DNA of 50,236 bases from UMGS755 sp045595795 (GTDB taxonomy: Bacteria; Bacillota; Clostridia; UBA1381; UBA9506), in the NCBI GenBank assembly GCA_045595795.1, contig JAZOBC010000034.1:1-50236 (forward strand). The letters are read 5' to 3'. The notes under the pieces were generated by a model. It ran no database searches and was not told where the DNA came from. It saw only the letters and a program-made list of their open reading frames with translations. Both the position numbers and the translations under genes were made by a program. Each line of letters opens with the position of its first letter. Positions within the stretch are counted from its first letter, which is position 1. This document shows, in pieces, positions 8,350-16,398 of the stretch.

Positions 8350-9765
8350 ATGAAACTCTACAACACCATGACAAGAAAGAAAGAGGAATTTATTCCTCTC
8401 AACGCCGGCGAAGTGAAAATGTATTCCTGCGGTCCGACGGTATATAATTACTTCCATATTGGTAACGCACGACCCTTCATTATTTTTGATACCCTGCGTC
8501 GCTATTTTGAATATCGTGGCTATCAGGTAAAATTTGTGCAAAACTTTACGGATATTGATGATAAAATGATTAAAAACGCCAACGAACAGGGCGTGACCGT
8601 TCGTGAACTGGCAGACCGATTTATCGAAGAATATTTCAAAGACGCTAAGGGCCTTTCTATCCGGGAAGCCACGGTCCATCCCAGAGCAACCGATAACATT
8701 GATGCCATTATTGACACCATTTCAACACTGATTGAAAAAGGCTATGCTTATGAGTCTGAGGGCGATGTATATTTTGAAACTGCCCGTTTTGCTGAATATG
8801 GTAAGCTTTCCGGTCAACCCCTGGAGGATTTAGCTGCCGGTGCCAGAATTGATGTGGATGAACGAAAAAAGAACCCCATGGATTTTGCTCTTTGGAAAAA
8901 CAAAAAAGAGGGTGAACCGGCATGGCAAAGCCCTTGGGGCGAAGGACGTCCCGGTTGGCACATTGAGTGTTCTGCCATGGTCAACCGTTATTTAGGCGAA
9001 ACCATCGACATTCATTCCGGTGGACAGGATTTGATTTTCCCCCACCATGAAAACGAAATTGCCCAGAGCGAGTGCGCCACCGGCAAGCCCTTTGCCCGGT
9101 ATTGGATGCACAATGGCTATATTAACGTGAACAATGAAAAAATGGCAAAATCCAAGGGTAATTTCTTCACCGTTCGCGATGTGGCTCAAAAATATGATTA
9201 CGAGGTCATTCGGTTCTTCATGCTCTCTGCTCACTATCGTAGTGCCATCAACTTCTCTGATGAGCTTTTGAAGCAGTCTGAGTCCGGTTTAGACAGACTC
9301 TACACCTGTCTTTATAATTTAGAATTTTTGCAGGCTAAGGCACAGAAAAAGGCGCTTGCACCGGAAGACGAAGCTGTGATTGCTCAGCTTGCAGATTTCT
9401 CTGAAAAATTCTGCGCCGCTATGGACGATGACTTAAACACCGCTGATGCCATTTCTGTTTTATTTGATTTAGCCCGCTATTTAAACACCAATATCACGCC
9501 CGACAGTCCCTTGGCTGTCTTTGAGGCTGCTATTTCTAAATTCCGCGAATTGGGTAGCGTTTTAGGTGTTTTATATAAAGAACAGGAAGATACTGTGTCT
9601 GACGAAGTAAAGGCTCTCCTTGAAAAGAGAAAAGAAGCCCGCGCAAATAAAGATTGGGCATTGTCAGACAGCCTGCGTGACGAGCTGAAGGCTTTGGGTG
9701 TCGAGGTGCTGGATACCCGTCAGGGAATGAAATTGAATATTAAGAGGCAAAGCGATGAACAATAA
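8350..9765 (+). CDS. cysS: Cysteinyl-tRNA synthetase
   Basis: Class I aminoacyl-tRNA synthetase that charges tRNA-Cys. The 471-residue protein has the zinc and substrate site YSCGPTVY, the HIGH-type motif HIGNARPF, GWHIECSAM, SGGQDLIFPHHENEIAQSE and the KMSKS-type motif KMAKSKGNFF. The C-terminal part carries the DALR-type helical domain. It lies 25 nt after cysE with a good ribosome binding site. There is no room for a T-box leader between them, so regulation would come from the upstream promoter. Confidence 0.98.
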   Translation: MKLYNTMTRKKEEFIPLNAGEVKMYSCGPTVYNYFHIGNARPFIIFDTLRRYFEYRGYQVKFVQNFTDIDDKMIKNANEQGVTVRELADRFIEEYFKDAKGLSIREATVHPRATDNIDAIIDTISTLIEKGYAYESEGDVYFETARFAEYGKLSGQPLEDLAAGARIDVDERKKNPMDFALWKNKKEGEPAWQSPWGEGRPGWHIECSAMVNRYLGETIDIHSGGQDLIFPHHENEIAQSECATGKPFARYWMHNGYINVNNEKMAKSKGNFFTVRDVAQKYDYEVIRFFMLSAHYRSAINFSDELLKQSESGLDRLYTCLYNLEFLQAKAQKKALAPEDEAVIAQLADFSEKFCAAMDDDLNTADAISVLFDLARYLNTNITPDSPLAVFEAAISKFRELGSVLGVLYKEQEDTVSDEVKALLEKRKEARANKDWALSDSLRDELKALGVEVLDTRQGMKLNIKRQSDEQ

Positions 9766-10180
9766 TCAAACACCGTCTCTGTCTGCTGCAGATGCCAGAG
9801 GATATTCCCCTCTGGCTTTGGCGTTTATCGGCGACGCTGTGTATGAAACCTTTATTCGTACGAAAGTGTTGTTAAAGGCAAACACCTCTGCCAACAAGCT
9901 TCACCGCAGTGCTGTGAACTTTGTCCGCGCCGGTGCACAAAGTCTTGCCATGCAGAGCCTTCTTCCTCTTTTAACGGAAGAAGAAGCTGAAATATTTAAG
10001 CGTGGGCGCAATGCACATTCTGCTTCCGTTCCCAAAAATGCTGATGTAACCGAATATCGGACAGCAACCGGCTTTGAAGCTCTGCTTGGCTATGTGTATT
10101 TAACCGGCGATTCTCTCAGGCTGAACACTCTGATGGAGCATGCATACGATGCAATCTGTACATCTCTTTCAGCAAATTAG
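9755..10180 (+). CDS. mrnC: Mini-ribonuclease III
   Basis: RNase III-like nuclease that trims the ends of 23S rRNA precursor. The 141-residue protein is only the nuclease domain, without the double-stranded RNA binding domain, as usual for MrnC. The signature LALAFIGDAVYETFIRTKVL is near the N-terminus, and KRGRNAHS and YRTATGFEALLGYVYL follow. The start codon overlaps the end of cysS by 11 nt, which suggests translational coupling. In Bacillus the next genes are rlmB and yacP; here they are replaced by a YitT gene. Confidence 0.93.
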   Translation: MNNNQTPSLSAADARGYSPLALAFIGDAVYETFIRTKVLLKANTSANKLHRSAVNFVRAGAQSLAMQSLLPLLTEEEAEIFKRGRNAHSASVPKNADVTEYRTATGFEALLGYVYLTGDSLRLNTLMEHAYDAICTSLSAN

Positions 10181-10184
10181 TATG

Positions 10185-10233
10185 AAAAAATCACTCTTTT
10201 TTACATATTTTTTAAATTTGGAGTGATTTTTTT
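10185..10233 (+). terminator. Terminator-like hairpin that contains the next gene's ribosome binding site
   Basis: AAAAAATCACTC (10185-10196) pairs perfectly with GAGTGATTTTTT (10221-10232) over a 24-nt loop, and the right arm ends in a run of T. It follows the mrnC stop by 4 nt and could end that operon. The GGAG used by yitT (10220-10223) starts at the loop edge and lies mostly in the right arm, so the folded form would also hide the site. Confidence 0.65.
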
Positions 10234-11086
10234 GAAAAAAGTCTTGGGTATTTTGAAAATTTATGGTATACTATTGTGTGGAGCTTCCATAGCCGCCTTG
10301 GGCGTGGGGTTGTTTTTATCCCCCGCCGACACCGTTGCAGGCGGTCTTTCGGGCATTGGTATAATGGTACATGCCCTGTGGGGCTTCCCTATCGGCATCA
10401 CCATGCTGCTTTTAAATATTCCTTTATTTTTACTGGGTTTTAAAAGTATGGGTGCAAAATTTTTGGTGCGCTCCCTGTTTGGGGCTATAATGTTTTCTTT
10501 GCTGACAGATGCAGCCATGCTGCTGCAGCCCATCACTGAAAACCTCTTGCTCTCTGCTCTTTTTGGCGGCGGATTATTAGGCATTGGCATGGGGCTGTTG
10601 TTCCTGTTCGGTATCACCACCGGTGGCACCGATATTGCAGCACAGCTTTTGCATAAGACAAGCCCGCGACTGGATGTGGGCAAATGGCTCTTAGTGGTTG
10701 ATGGCTTAATCATTGCCGCATCCGGTTTTGTTTTTAAAAATGTTGAAGGTTGTCTTTATGGTGTGATTGCCGCTATTATAAACAGCATGCTCATCGACAT
10801 GATGCTTCAGGGCGCAAACTTTGCTAAGGTCGTTTATGTCATTTCTAATTGTAGCGACACCATTGCCAAACGAGTAATGCAACAGTTAGAGCGCGGCGTT
10901 ACCGGCATCTATTGCCGGGGCATGTATTTAGAAGCTGATGCAACCATGCTCATGTGTGTCATTAAAAAACACGAAATCCCAAGGTTTGAAAAAATTGTCC
11001 TCTCAGAGGACCCAAAAGCGTTTATTATCTTTACCGGAGCCCGCTCGGTATCCGGCGAGGGTTTTAAAGTATATCCCATAAACTAA
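10232..11086 (+). CDS. YitT family membrane protein (DUF2179 C-terminal domain)
   Basis: Integral membrane protein of unknown transport function. The 284-residue product has about six hydrophobic segments in the first 190 residues, with the family-typical PADTVAGGLSGIG and FGITTGGTDIAAQL, then a soluble C-terminal DUF2179 domain (about 200-280, with GVTGIYCRGMYLE). The start is TTG at 10232, 8 nt after GGAG at 10220-10223. The GTG at 10223 overlaps that ribosome binding site and is rejected. The transketolase genes follow directly, so they may be co-transcribed. Confidence 0.85.
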   Translation: MKKVLGILKIYGILLCGASIAALGVGLFLSPADTVAGGLSGIGIMVHALWGFPIGITMLLLNIPLFLLGFKSMGAKFLVRSLFGAIMFSLLTDAAMLLQPITENLLLSALFGGGLLGIGMGLLFLFGITTGGTDIAAQLLHKTSPRLDVGKWLLVVDGLIIAASGFVFKNVEGCLYGVIAAIINSMLIDMMLQGANFAKVVYVISNCSDTIAKRVMQQLERGVTGIYCRGMYLEADATMLMCVIKKHEIPRFEKIVLSEDPKAFIIFTGARSVSGEGFKVYPIN

Positions 11087-11108
11087 AATTTTGAAAGGGG
11101 CGAAAGAA

Positions 11109-11957
11109 GTGGATAAGAAAAGAGTCAGAGAGCTCAAGATCATTGCTAACAAGATCAGAAAGAACGCTCTCACAGCTGTATACAGCGCTTCTTCCGGTCA
11201 TCCGGGAGGTTCTTTATCCATCGCGGACGCATTGTCCGTACTGTATTTCGAGGTCATGAATGTTGATCCGAAAAATCCGAAAGCTGAGGATCGTGACCGT
11301 TTTGTTTTGTCTAAGGGTCACTGCTCACCTGCACTCTATGGTGCTCTGGCAGAACGTGGTTTCTTCCCTGTTGAAGATATTCCGACGTTCAGAAAAGCTG
11401 ACAGCTACCTGCAGGGTCATCCCGACATGAAGGGTGTTCCCGGTGTTGATATGTCTACCGGTTCTCTTGGTCAGGGCATCTGTGCCGCTAACGGCATGGC
11501 TCTGGCTGGTAAGATTGATAACAAAGACTATCGTGTCTACTCCATCTTAGGTGACGGTGAATTGGAAGAAGGTCAGGTTTGGGAAGCTGCTATGTTTGCT
11601 GCTCACTACAACCTGGACAACCTGACTGCCTTTGTTGACTTCAACGGTCTGCAGATTGACGGTGACATTTCCAAGGTTATGTCTCCTCTGCCCATTGATG
11701 AAAAATTCAAGGCATTCAACTGGAACGTAATCGTTTGCGATGCACATGATATTGAAGCTCTTTACAACGCAATTACTGAAGCTAAATCCGTTAAGGGTAA
11801 GCCCAGTGTGATCATCATGAAGAGCGTCAAAGGTAAGGGTGTTTCCTTCATGGAAAATCAGGCCGGCTGGCATGGCAGTGCTCCCAACGAAGAGCAGTAT
11901 AACCAGGCAATCAGTGAGCTTGATGCACAAATTAAAGAACTGGAGGTAGAAGCATAA
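11109..11957 (+). CDS. Transketolase, N-terminal (thiamine diphosphate-binding) subunit
   Basis: With the next gene it forms a split transketolase, which moves two-carbon units between sugar phosphates in the non-oxidative pentose phosphate pathway. The 282-residue protein has SASSGHPGGSLS, LSKGHCSPALYG, STGSLGQGICAANGMA, the ThDP motif LGDGELEEGQVWEAAMFA...LDNLTAFVDFNGLQIDG (shortened here) and SVKGKGVSFMEN. GAAAGGGG lies 8 nt before the GTG at 11109, which is chosen over the TTG at 11091. The stop overlaps the next start by 1 nt. Confidence 0.94.
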   Translation: MDKKRVRELKIIANKIRKNALTAVYSASSGHPGGSLSIADALSVLYFEVMNVDPKNPKAEDRDRFVLSKGHCSPALYGALAERGFFPVEDIPTFRKADSYLQGHPDMKGVPGVDMSTGSLGQGICAANGMALAGKIDNKDYRVYSILGDGELEEGQVWEAAMFAAHYNLDNLTAFVDFNGLQIDGDISKVMSPLPIDEKFKAFNWNVIVCDAHDIEALYNAITEAKSVKGKPSVIIMKSVKGKGVSFMENQAGWHGSAPNEEQYNQAISELDAQIKELEVEA

Positions 11958-12895
11958 TGGGTAAAATGGCAACCAGAGAAGCTTATGGTTTGGCCTTGGC
12001 TGAATTCGGCGCAAAATACGATCTGATTGTGTTAGATGCTGACCTCTCCAAGTCTACCAAGACTGATACATTCAAAAAAGAATTCCCCGAGCGTTTCTTC
12101 AACGCCGGTATTGCTGAAGCAAGCATGATGACAACGGCTGCAGGTCTGGCTACTTGCGGTAAAATCGTTTTTGCAAGTTCTTTTGCTATGTTTGCTGCAG
12201 GCAGAGCTTTCGAACAAATCAGAAACTCCATCGGCTATCCCAACTTAAACGTTAAAATCGGTGCAACACATGCCGGTATTTCCGTTGGCGAAGACGGTGC
12301 ATCTCACCAGTGTCTGGAGGATATCGGTATCATGCGTACCATCCCCAACATGACCATCATTAACCCGGCTGATGCAACCGAATCTATCTTAGCTGTTGAA
12401 GCTGCCATCAAACATCAGGGCCCGGTTTATCTCCGTTTTGGTCGTCTGGCTGTTCCCGAACTGTTTGACCGTGCTACATATAAGTTTGAGCTTGGTAAGG
12501 GCGTTGAACTGGAAGCCGGTACCGATGCAACCATCGTTGCAACCGGTCTCATGGTTCCCGAAGCATTGGAAGCTAAGAAGATTCTGGCTGAATCCGGCAT
12601 CAACGCACGCGTTATCAATATCCATACCATTAAGCCGATTGACAAGGAAATCTTGATTAAGGCTGCAAAAGAAACTGGTGCTATCGTTACTGCTGAAGAG
12701 CATAACATCATTGGTGGCTTAGGTAGTGCTGTTGCAGAGGTTCTCTGCGAAAACTATCCTGTTCCCATGCGTCGCGTCGGCACACAAGACAAGTTCGGTA
12801 AATCCGGTAAACCCGCTGTTCTCTTAGAAGAATATGGCTTAACTGCAAAGAATATTGCCGAGCAGGTTAAGGAAGTTATTAAATTAAAGAAATAA
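11957..12895 (+). CDS. Transketolase, C-terminal (pyrimidine-binding) subunit
   Basis: Second half of the split transketolase. The 312-residue protein begins MGKMATREAYGLALAEFG and has LDADLSKSTKTDTF, NAGIAEASMMTTAAGLA (with the cofactor-activating glutamate), THAGISVGEDGASHQ and the C-terminal domain (TAEEHNIIGGLGSAVAEVL). GGAGG is 10 nt upstream inside the end of the first subunit gene, so the two are translationally coupled. A strong terminator follows. Confidence 0.95.
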   Translation: MGKMATREAYGLALAEFGAKYDLIVLDADLSKSTKTDTFKKEFPERFFNAGIAEASMMTTAAGLATCGKIVFASSFAMFAAGRAFEQIRNSIGYPNLNVKIGATHAGISVGEDGASHQCLEDIGIMRTIPNMTIINPADATESILAVEAAIKHQGPVYLRFGRLAVPELFDRATYKFELGKGVELEAGTDATIVATGLMVPEALEAKKILAESGINARVINIHTIKPIDKEILIKAAKETGAIVTAEEHNIIGGLGSAVAEVLCENYPVPMRRVGTQDKFGKSGKPAVLLEEYGLTAKNIAEQVKEVIKLKK

Positions 12896-12910
12896 TGTTT
12901 CTTTTACGAA

Positions 12911-12945
12911 AAGAGCCGGCTGATCAAATCAGCCGGCTCTTTTTC
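12911..12945 (+). terminator. Strong rho-independent terminator after transketolase
   Basis: AAGAGCCGGCTGAT (12911-12924) pairs perfectly with ATCAGCCGGCTCTT (12928-12941), and TTTT follows. It ends the yitT-transketolase unit. Confidence 0.93.
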
Positions 12946-13043
12946 TATAGGCTTTTTGTTGTAGCTATATTTATATATTCTGCTTTAAATAAATTATAGC
13001 AGTTTTCATTCATAATTTGAAACAACAAAGGCCCTTTTTCGTG

Positions 13044-13072
13044 TTGACAAGATAGAGTAAAAGTGGTAGAAT
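13044..13072 (+). promoter_or_regulatory. Sigma-A-type promoter for the isomerase/acyl-CoA synthetase fusion
   Basis: TTGACA (13044-13049) and TAGAAT (13067-13072) with a 17-bp spacer, ending 47 nt before the chosen start codon. Confidence 0.8.
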
Positions 13073-13119
13073 TCATTATATGCTTATAAAATTACTACCT
13101 TGTTATGGAGGAAGAACTC

Positions 13120-15651
13120 ATGAAAATTGCTTTTTCAACACTGGGATGTCCGGATTTTTCGTGGACGGATATGTACACCATGGCGAAAGATCTGGAATTT
13201 GACGGCATTGAAATCCGCGGTTTGGGTGCTGACATTAACGCAGTAACTGCGCCGCCTTTCACCGAGGCACGACTACCCGAAACCCTGAAAAAGCTACGCA
13301 CGCTCCGTCTGGAAATTCCCTGTCTGTCTTCAGATTGCTGCTTAAAGGATATTGAAAAGGCAGCAGAGAACAAAAAGGAGCTGTTGCAATATATTGAACT
13401 AGCTCAAAAGCTCGGCACACCTTATATTCGTGTTTTAGCAGACCGCGATGTTGCACCAGAAGGTGATGTGTGTGATGATGACATCATCTCACAACTGTTA
13501 GAGCTTGCGCCCATTGCCGAAGCAGCCGGTGTCACACTGTTAATCGAAACCAATGGGGTGTATGCCGATACCGATAGATTACGGTCGCTTTTAGAGAAAA
13601 TCCCCAGTGACGCTGTTGGTGCTCTGTGGGATATGCATCATCCTTATCGCATCATGAATGAGCATCCTGAGCAGACTGTTCAGAATTTGGGTGCTTATAT
13701 TAAGCATGTACATATTAAGGATTCTGTTGTGACAGATAGCGGCATCTCCTACCGCATGGTTGGTGAGGGTGACCTGCCTTTATCTGACATGCTGCTGGCG
13801 CTCTCCTCCATTAACTACGATGGATATGTCTCATTAGAATGGGTTAAACGTTGGGCTCCCCAGCTGCAAAGTGCAGGCATCGTGTTCCCCAACTTTGTTC
13901 ACTATATCAGTAAATACGCACAGAAAAACATTACAAATCGTCCTCTGCTTGAGAACGCTGCCGGAACCGGCTACTATATTTGGGATAAATATTCGTTGAT
14001 TGATTTAACCTTCCCTCAACTCTTAGACCAAATGGCCGAAACCTTCCCCGATCAGTATGCGTTCCGCTTTACAACTTTAGATTATACTCGTACATATGCT
14101 GAATTCCGTGATGATGTTGATACCTTTGCCCGCGCCTTGATTACCATGGGCGTAAAAAAAGGTGATAAAGTTGCAATTTGGGCAACCAATGTGCCCCAGT
14201 GGTATATTACCTTTTGGGCTGCAGTTAAAATCGGTGCTATTTTAGTCACGGTAAATACAGCTTATAAAATTCACGAAGCAGAATATCTGCTTCGCCAATC
14301 TGATACACATACTTTGGTTATGGTAGATGGTTATAAAGATTCTGACTATGTTGCCATTATGAAGGAACTGGTTCCCGAATTAGAAACTCACGATCCTCAC
14401 CAACCCTTACATTGTCAGAAACTGCCGTTCCTGCGAAATATCATTACTGTTGATTCCAAACAAACCGGTTGCCTCACTTGGGATGAAGCCATTGCAAAAT
14501 CTGAAAGCACACCGATTGAACTTGTTTTTCAGCGTGCTGCTATGATCAACCGTCATGATGTGTGCAACATGCAATACACCTCCGGTACAACCGGCTTCCC
14601 CAAGGGTGTTATGCTGACGCACTATAATGTTGTGAATAATGGCAAAAACATTGGTGACTGCCTTGATTTATCCACAGCAGATCGCATGATGATTCAGGTT
14701 CCCATGTTCCATTGTTTCGGCATGGTACTTTCCATGACCGCCAGCATGACCCATGGCGCAACCATGTCACCCCTGCCCTACTTCCGTCCGAAGCAGGCTT
14801 TGGAGTGTATCAACAAAGAAAAAATCACATGCTTTAATGGCGTTCCCACAATGTTCATTGCGCTGCTTGAGCACGACGATTTTGAAAAAACAGACTTTTC
14901 CCACATGCGTACCGGCATCATGGCTGGTAGCCCTTGCCCCGTTAAGGTGATGCAAGACGTAGTCGACAAAATGAACATGAGCCAAATTTCCATTGTATAT
15001 GGTCAGACGGAAGCTTCTCCTGGCTGTACGCAAAGCCGTGTGGATGATCCGCTTGATGTGCGTGTGAATACCGTTGGCGCCAACCTACCTGGTGTAGAAT
15101 GTAAAATTGTTGACCCCGAAACCGGCGAAGATCTGCCAGATAATGTAGATGGTGAATTTGTGGCAAGAGGCTATAACATCATGAAGGGGTATTATAAAAT
15201 GCCGGCTGCCACCGCTGCTGTCATAGATGACGAAGGTTGGCTGCACACAGGTGACTTAGCGCGCCGCCTGCCCGATGGCAACTTTAAAATCACCGGCCGT
15301 ATTAAAGATATGATCATTCGCGGCGGTGAAAATCTGTATCCGAAGGAAATCGAAGACTTTATCTACACACATCCCAAAGTAAGTGATGTGCAGGTCATCG
15401 GCGTGCCGGATATACAATATGGTGAAGAAATTTGTGCCTGCGTTATCTTAAAAGAGGGCGAAACCATGACAGAAGAAGAGTTGAAAGACTTTGTCCGCAC
15501 ACACATGGCAAAGCACAAAACACCACGCTATGTTGATTTTGTGGATGCCTTCCCCATGAATGCAGCCGGAAAAATTCTCAAATATAAAATGCGAGAAAAT
15601 GCCGTGGAACGCTTTAACCTCCACGATGCAAAAAATACAGTAACTGCTTAA
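13120..15651 (+). CDS. Fusion: xylose-isomerase-like TIM barrel + acyl-CoA synthetase
   Basis: An 843-residue two-domain protein. Residues about 1-275 resemble sugar phosphate isomerase/epimerases (AP endonuclease 2 superfamily). The expected metal ligands are present in LIETNG (about 143), WDMHHPYR (about 171), HVHIKDS (about 197) and SLEW (about 239). Residues about 290-840 are a complete AMP-forming ligase: YTSGTTGFPKGV (about 485), YGQTEASPG, GWLHTGDL, GRIKDMIIRGGENLYPKEIE and the catalytic lysine in NAAGKILKYK. The ligase half resembles medium- or long-chain fatty acyl-CoA synthetases; its acid substrate is unknown. ATG 13120 is preferred over 13105 because GGAGG (13107-13111) is 8 nt upstream. 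The frame has no break at the junction, so this is a true fusion. It is monocistronic between promoter and terminator. Confidence 0.9.
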   Translation: MKIAFSTLGCPDFSWTDMYTMAKDLEFDGIEIRGLGADINAVTAPPFTEARLPETLKKLRTLRLEIPCLSSDCCLKDIEKAAENKKELLQYIELAQKLGTPYIRVLADRDVAPEGDVCDDDIISQLLELAPIAEAAGVTLLIETNGVYADTDRLRSLLEKIPSDAVGALWDMHHPYRIMNEHPEQTVQNLGAYIKHVHIKDSVVTDSGISYRMVGEGDLPLSDMLLALSSINYDGYVSLEWVKRWAPQLQSAGIVFPNFVHYISKYAQKNITNRPLLENAAGTGYYIWDKYSLIDLTFPQLLDQMAETFPDQYAFRFTTLDYTRTYAEFRDDVDTFARALITMGVKKGDKVAIWATNVPQWYITFWAAVKIGAILVTVNTAYKIHEAEYLLRQSDTHTLVMVDGYKDSDYVAIMKELVPELETHDPHQPLHCQKLPFLRNIITVDSKQTGCLTWDEAIAKSESTPIELVFQRAAMINRHDVCNMQYTSGTTGFPKGVMLTHYNVVNNGKNIGDCLDLSTADRMMIQVPMFHCFGMVLSMTASMTHGATMSPLPYFRPKQALECINKEKITCFNGVPTMFIALLEHDDFEKTDFSHMRTGIMAGSPCPVKVMQDVVDKMNMSQISIVYGQTEASPGCTQSRVDDPLDVRVNTVGANLPGVECKIVDPETGEDLPDNVDGEFVARGYNIMKGYYKMPAATAAVIDDEGWLHTGDLARRLPDGNFKITGRIKDMIIRGGENLYPKEIEDFIYTHPKVSDVQVIGVPDIQYGEEICACVILKEGETMTEEELKDFVRTHMAKHKTPRYVDFVDAFPMNAAGKILKYKMRENAVERFNLHDAKNTVTA

Positions 15652-15660
15652 AAAACAGTA

Positions 15661-15700
15661 AAGAAGAGCCATCTGCAAGCTTGCAGATGGCTGTTCTTTT
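15661..15700. terminator. Bidirectional terminator between the fusion gene and spoVT
   Basis: AGCCATCTGCAA (15667-15678) pairs with TTGCAGATGGCT (15681-15692), flanked by A-rich and T-rich arms. It serves both convergent genes; the spoVT stop lies at its right edge. Confidence 0.88.
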
Positions 15701-16244
15701 ATTGCTCCATATGTCTGCCCAGAAAACCTGCCGCTGACTGCGCCAGCTTTTCTTCCACTTCACCCATTTGCGGGGTGCTGTCCCCTGAAAAGAACACCAC
15801 TGATCCAATGATGTCTCCCTCTGAAATAATCGGTGCCACCACGCCGGCCGTATATTTTTCACTGCCCTCGATGACACTAACCTTTTTGTTGTCTCCACGG
15901 CGAAGGACAAAAGTGGATTTATCCTCCATCACCCTTTCAATGTCTACGCTGATTTTCTTTTCAGAAAGCTCGCGCTTTGGCACACCGGAAACAGCAATGA
16001 TGTTATCCTTATCTGTGATGCAGGTTGGATGTCCGCTGGTTTTCGACAGCGTTTCGGCATATTCTGTTGCAAAATCGCCTAACTCACCTATGGGGGAATA
16101 TTTTTTAAAAATCACTTCTCCGTCTCGGTCTGTATAGATTTCTAAGGGGTCGCCCTCTCTGATTCTCATGGTTCTGCGGATTTCTTTCGGTATTACAACG
16201 CGGCCTAAGTCGTCAATACGGCGTACAATTCCCGTTGCTTTCAT
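15699..16244 (-). CDS. spoVT: Stage V sporulation protein T, AbrB-type regulator
   Basis: Transcription factor that modulates forespore sigma-G genes and spore quality. The 181-residue protein starts MKATGIVRRIDDLGRVVIPK, the AbrB/MazE-type DNA-binding fold, followed by REGDPLEIYTDRDGEVIFKKYSPIG, a SpoVT signature. The rest (about 55-180) is a GAF-like sensor domain (HPTCITDKDNIIAVSG; GDIIGSVVFFS). The ATG at 16244 is chosen because it gives the conserved N-terminus and has GGAG upstream; the ATG at 16268 adds eight unconserved residues. Its presence is the best sign that this organism forms endospores. Confidence 0.95.
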   Translation of the reverse strand: MKATGIVRRIDDLGRVVIPKEIRRTMRIREGDPLEIYTDRDGEVIFKKYSPIGELGDFATEYAETLSKTSGHPTCITDKDNIIAVSGVPKRELSEKKISVDIERVMEDKSTFVLRRGDNKKVSVIEGSEKYTAGVVAPIISEGDIIGSVVFFSGDSTPQMGEVEEKLAQSAAGFLGRHMEQ

Positions 16245-16270
16245 TATGATAAATAGCTCCTTTTTCATAT

Positions 16271-16340
16271 AACGGTGTGCATCAATACACGCCCTACGAC
16301 CATAACCGTAGGGAACGGATTCATCCGTTCCGTTTTTGAT
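16271..16340. repeat. Palindromic intergenic element upstream of spoVT
   Basis: Three hairpins lie in a row: GTGTGCATCAATACAC, CCCTACG...CGTAGGG and GGAACGGATTCATCCGTTCC, the last followed by GTTTTT on the plus strand. The compound palindrome looks like a small dispersed element. Only one copy is in this window, so the repeat status is inferred. It fills the gap between folC and spoVT and may insulate them. Confidence 0.5.
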
Positions 16341-16398
16341 TTACATTGCTATTTTCTGCAATCAAGGAATTTTTATGTAAGGAAAAAGGTGGGATTTT

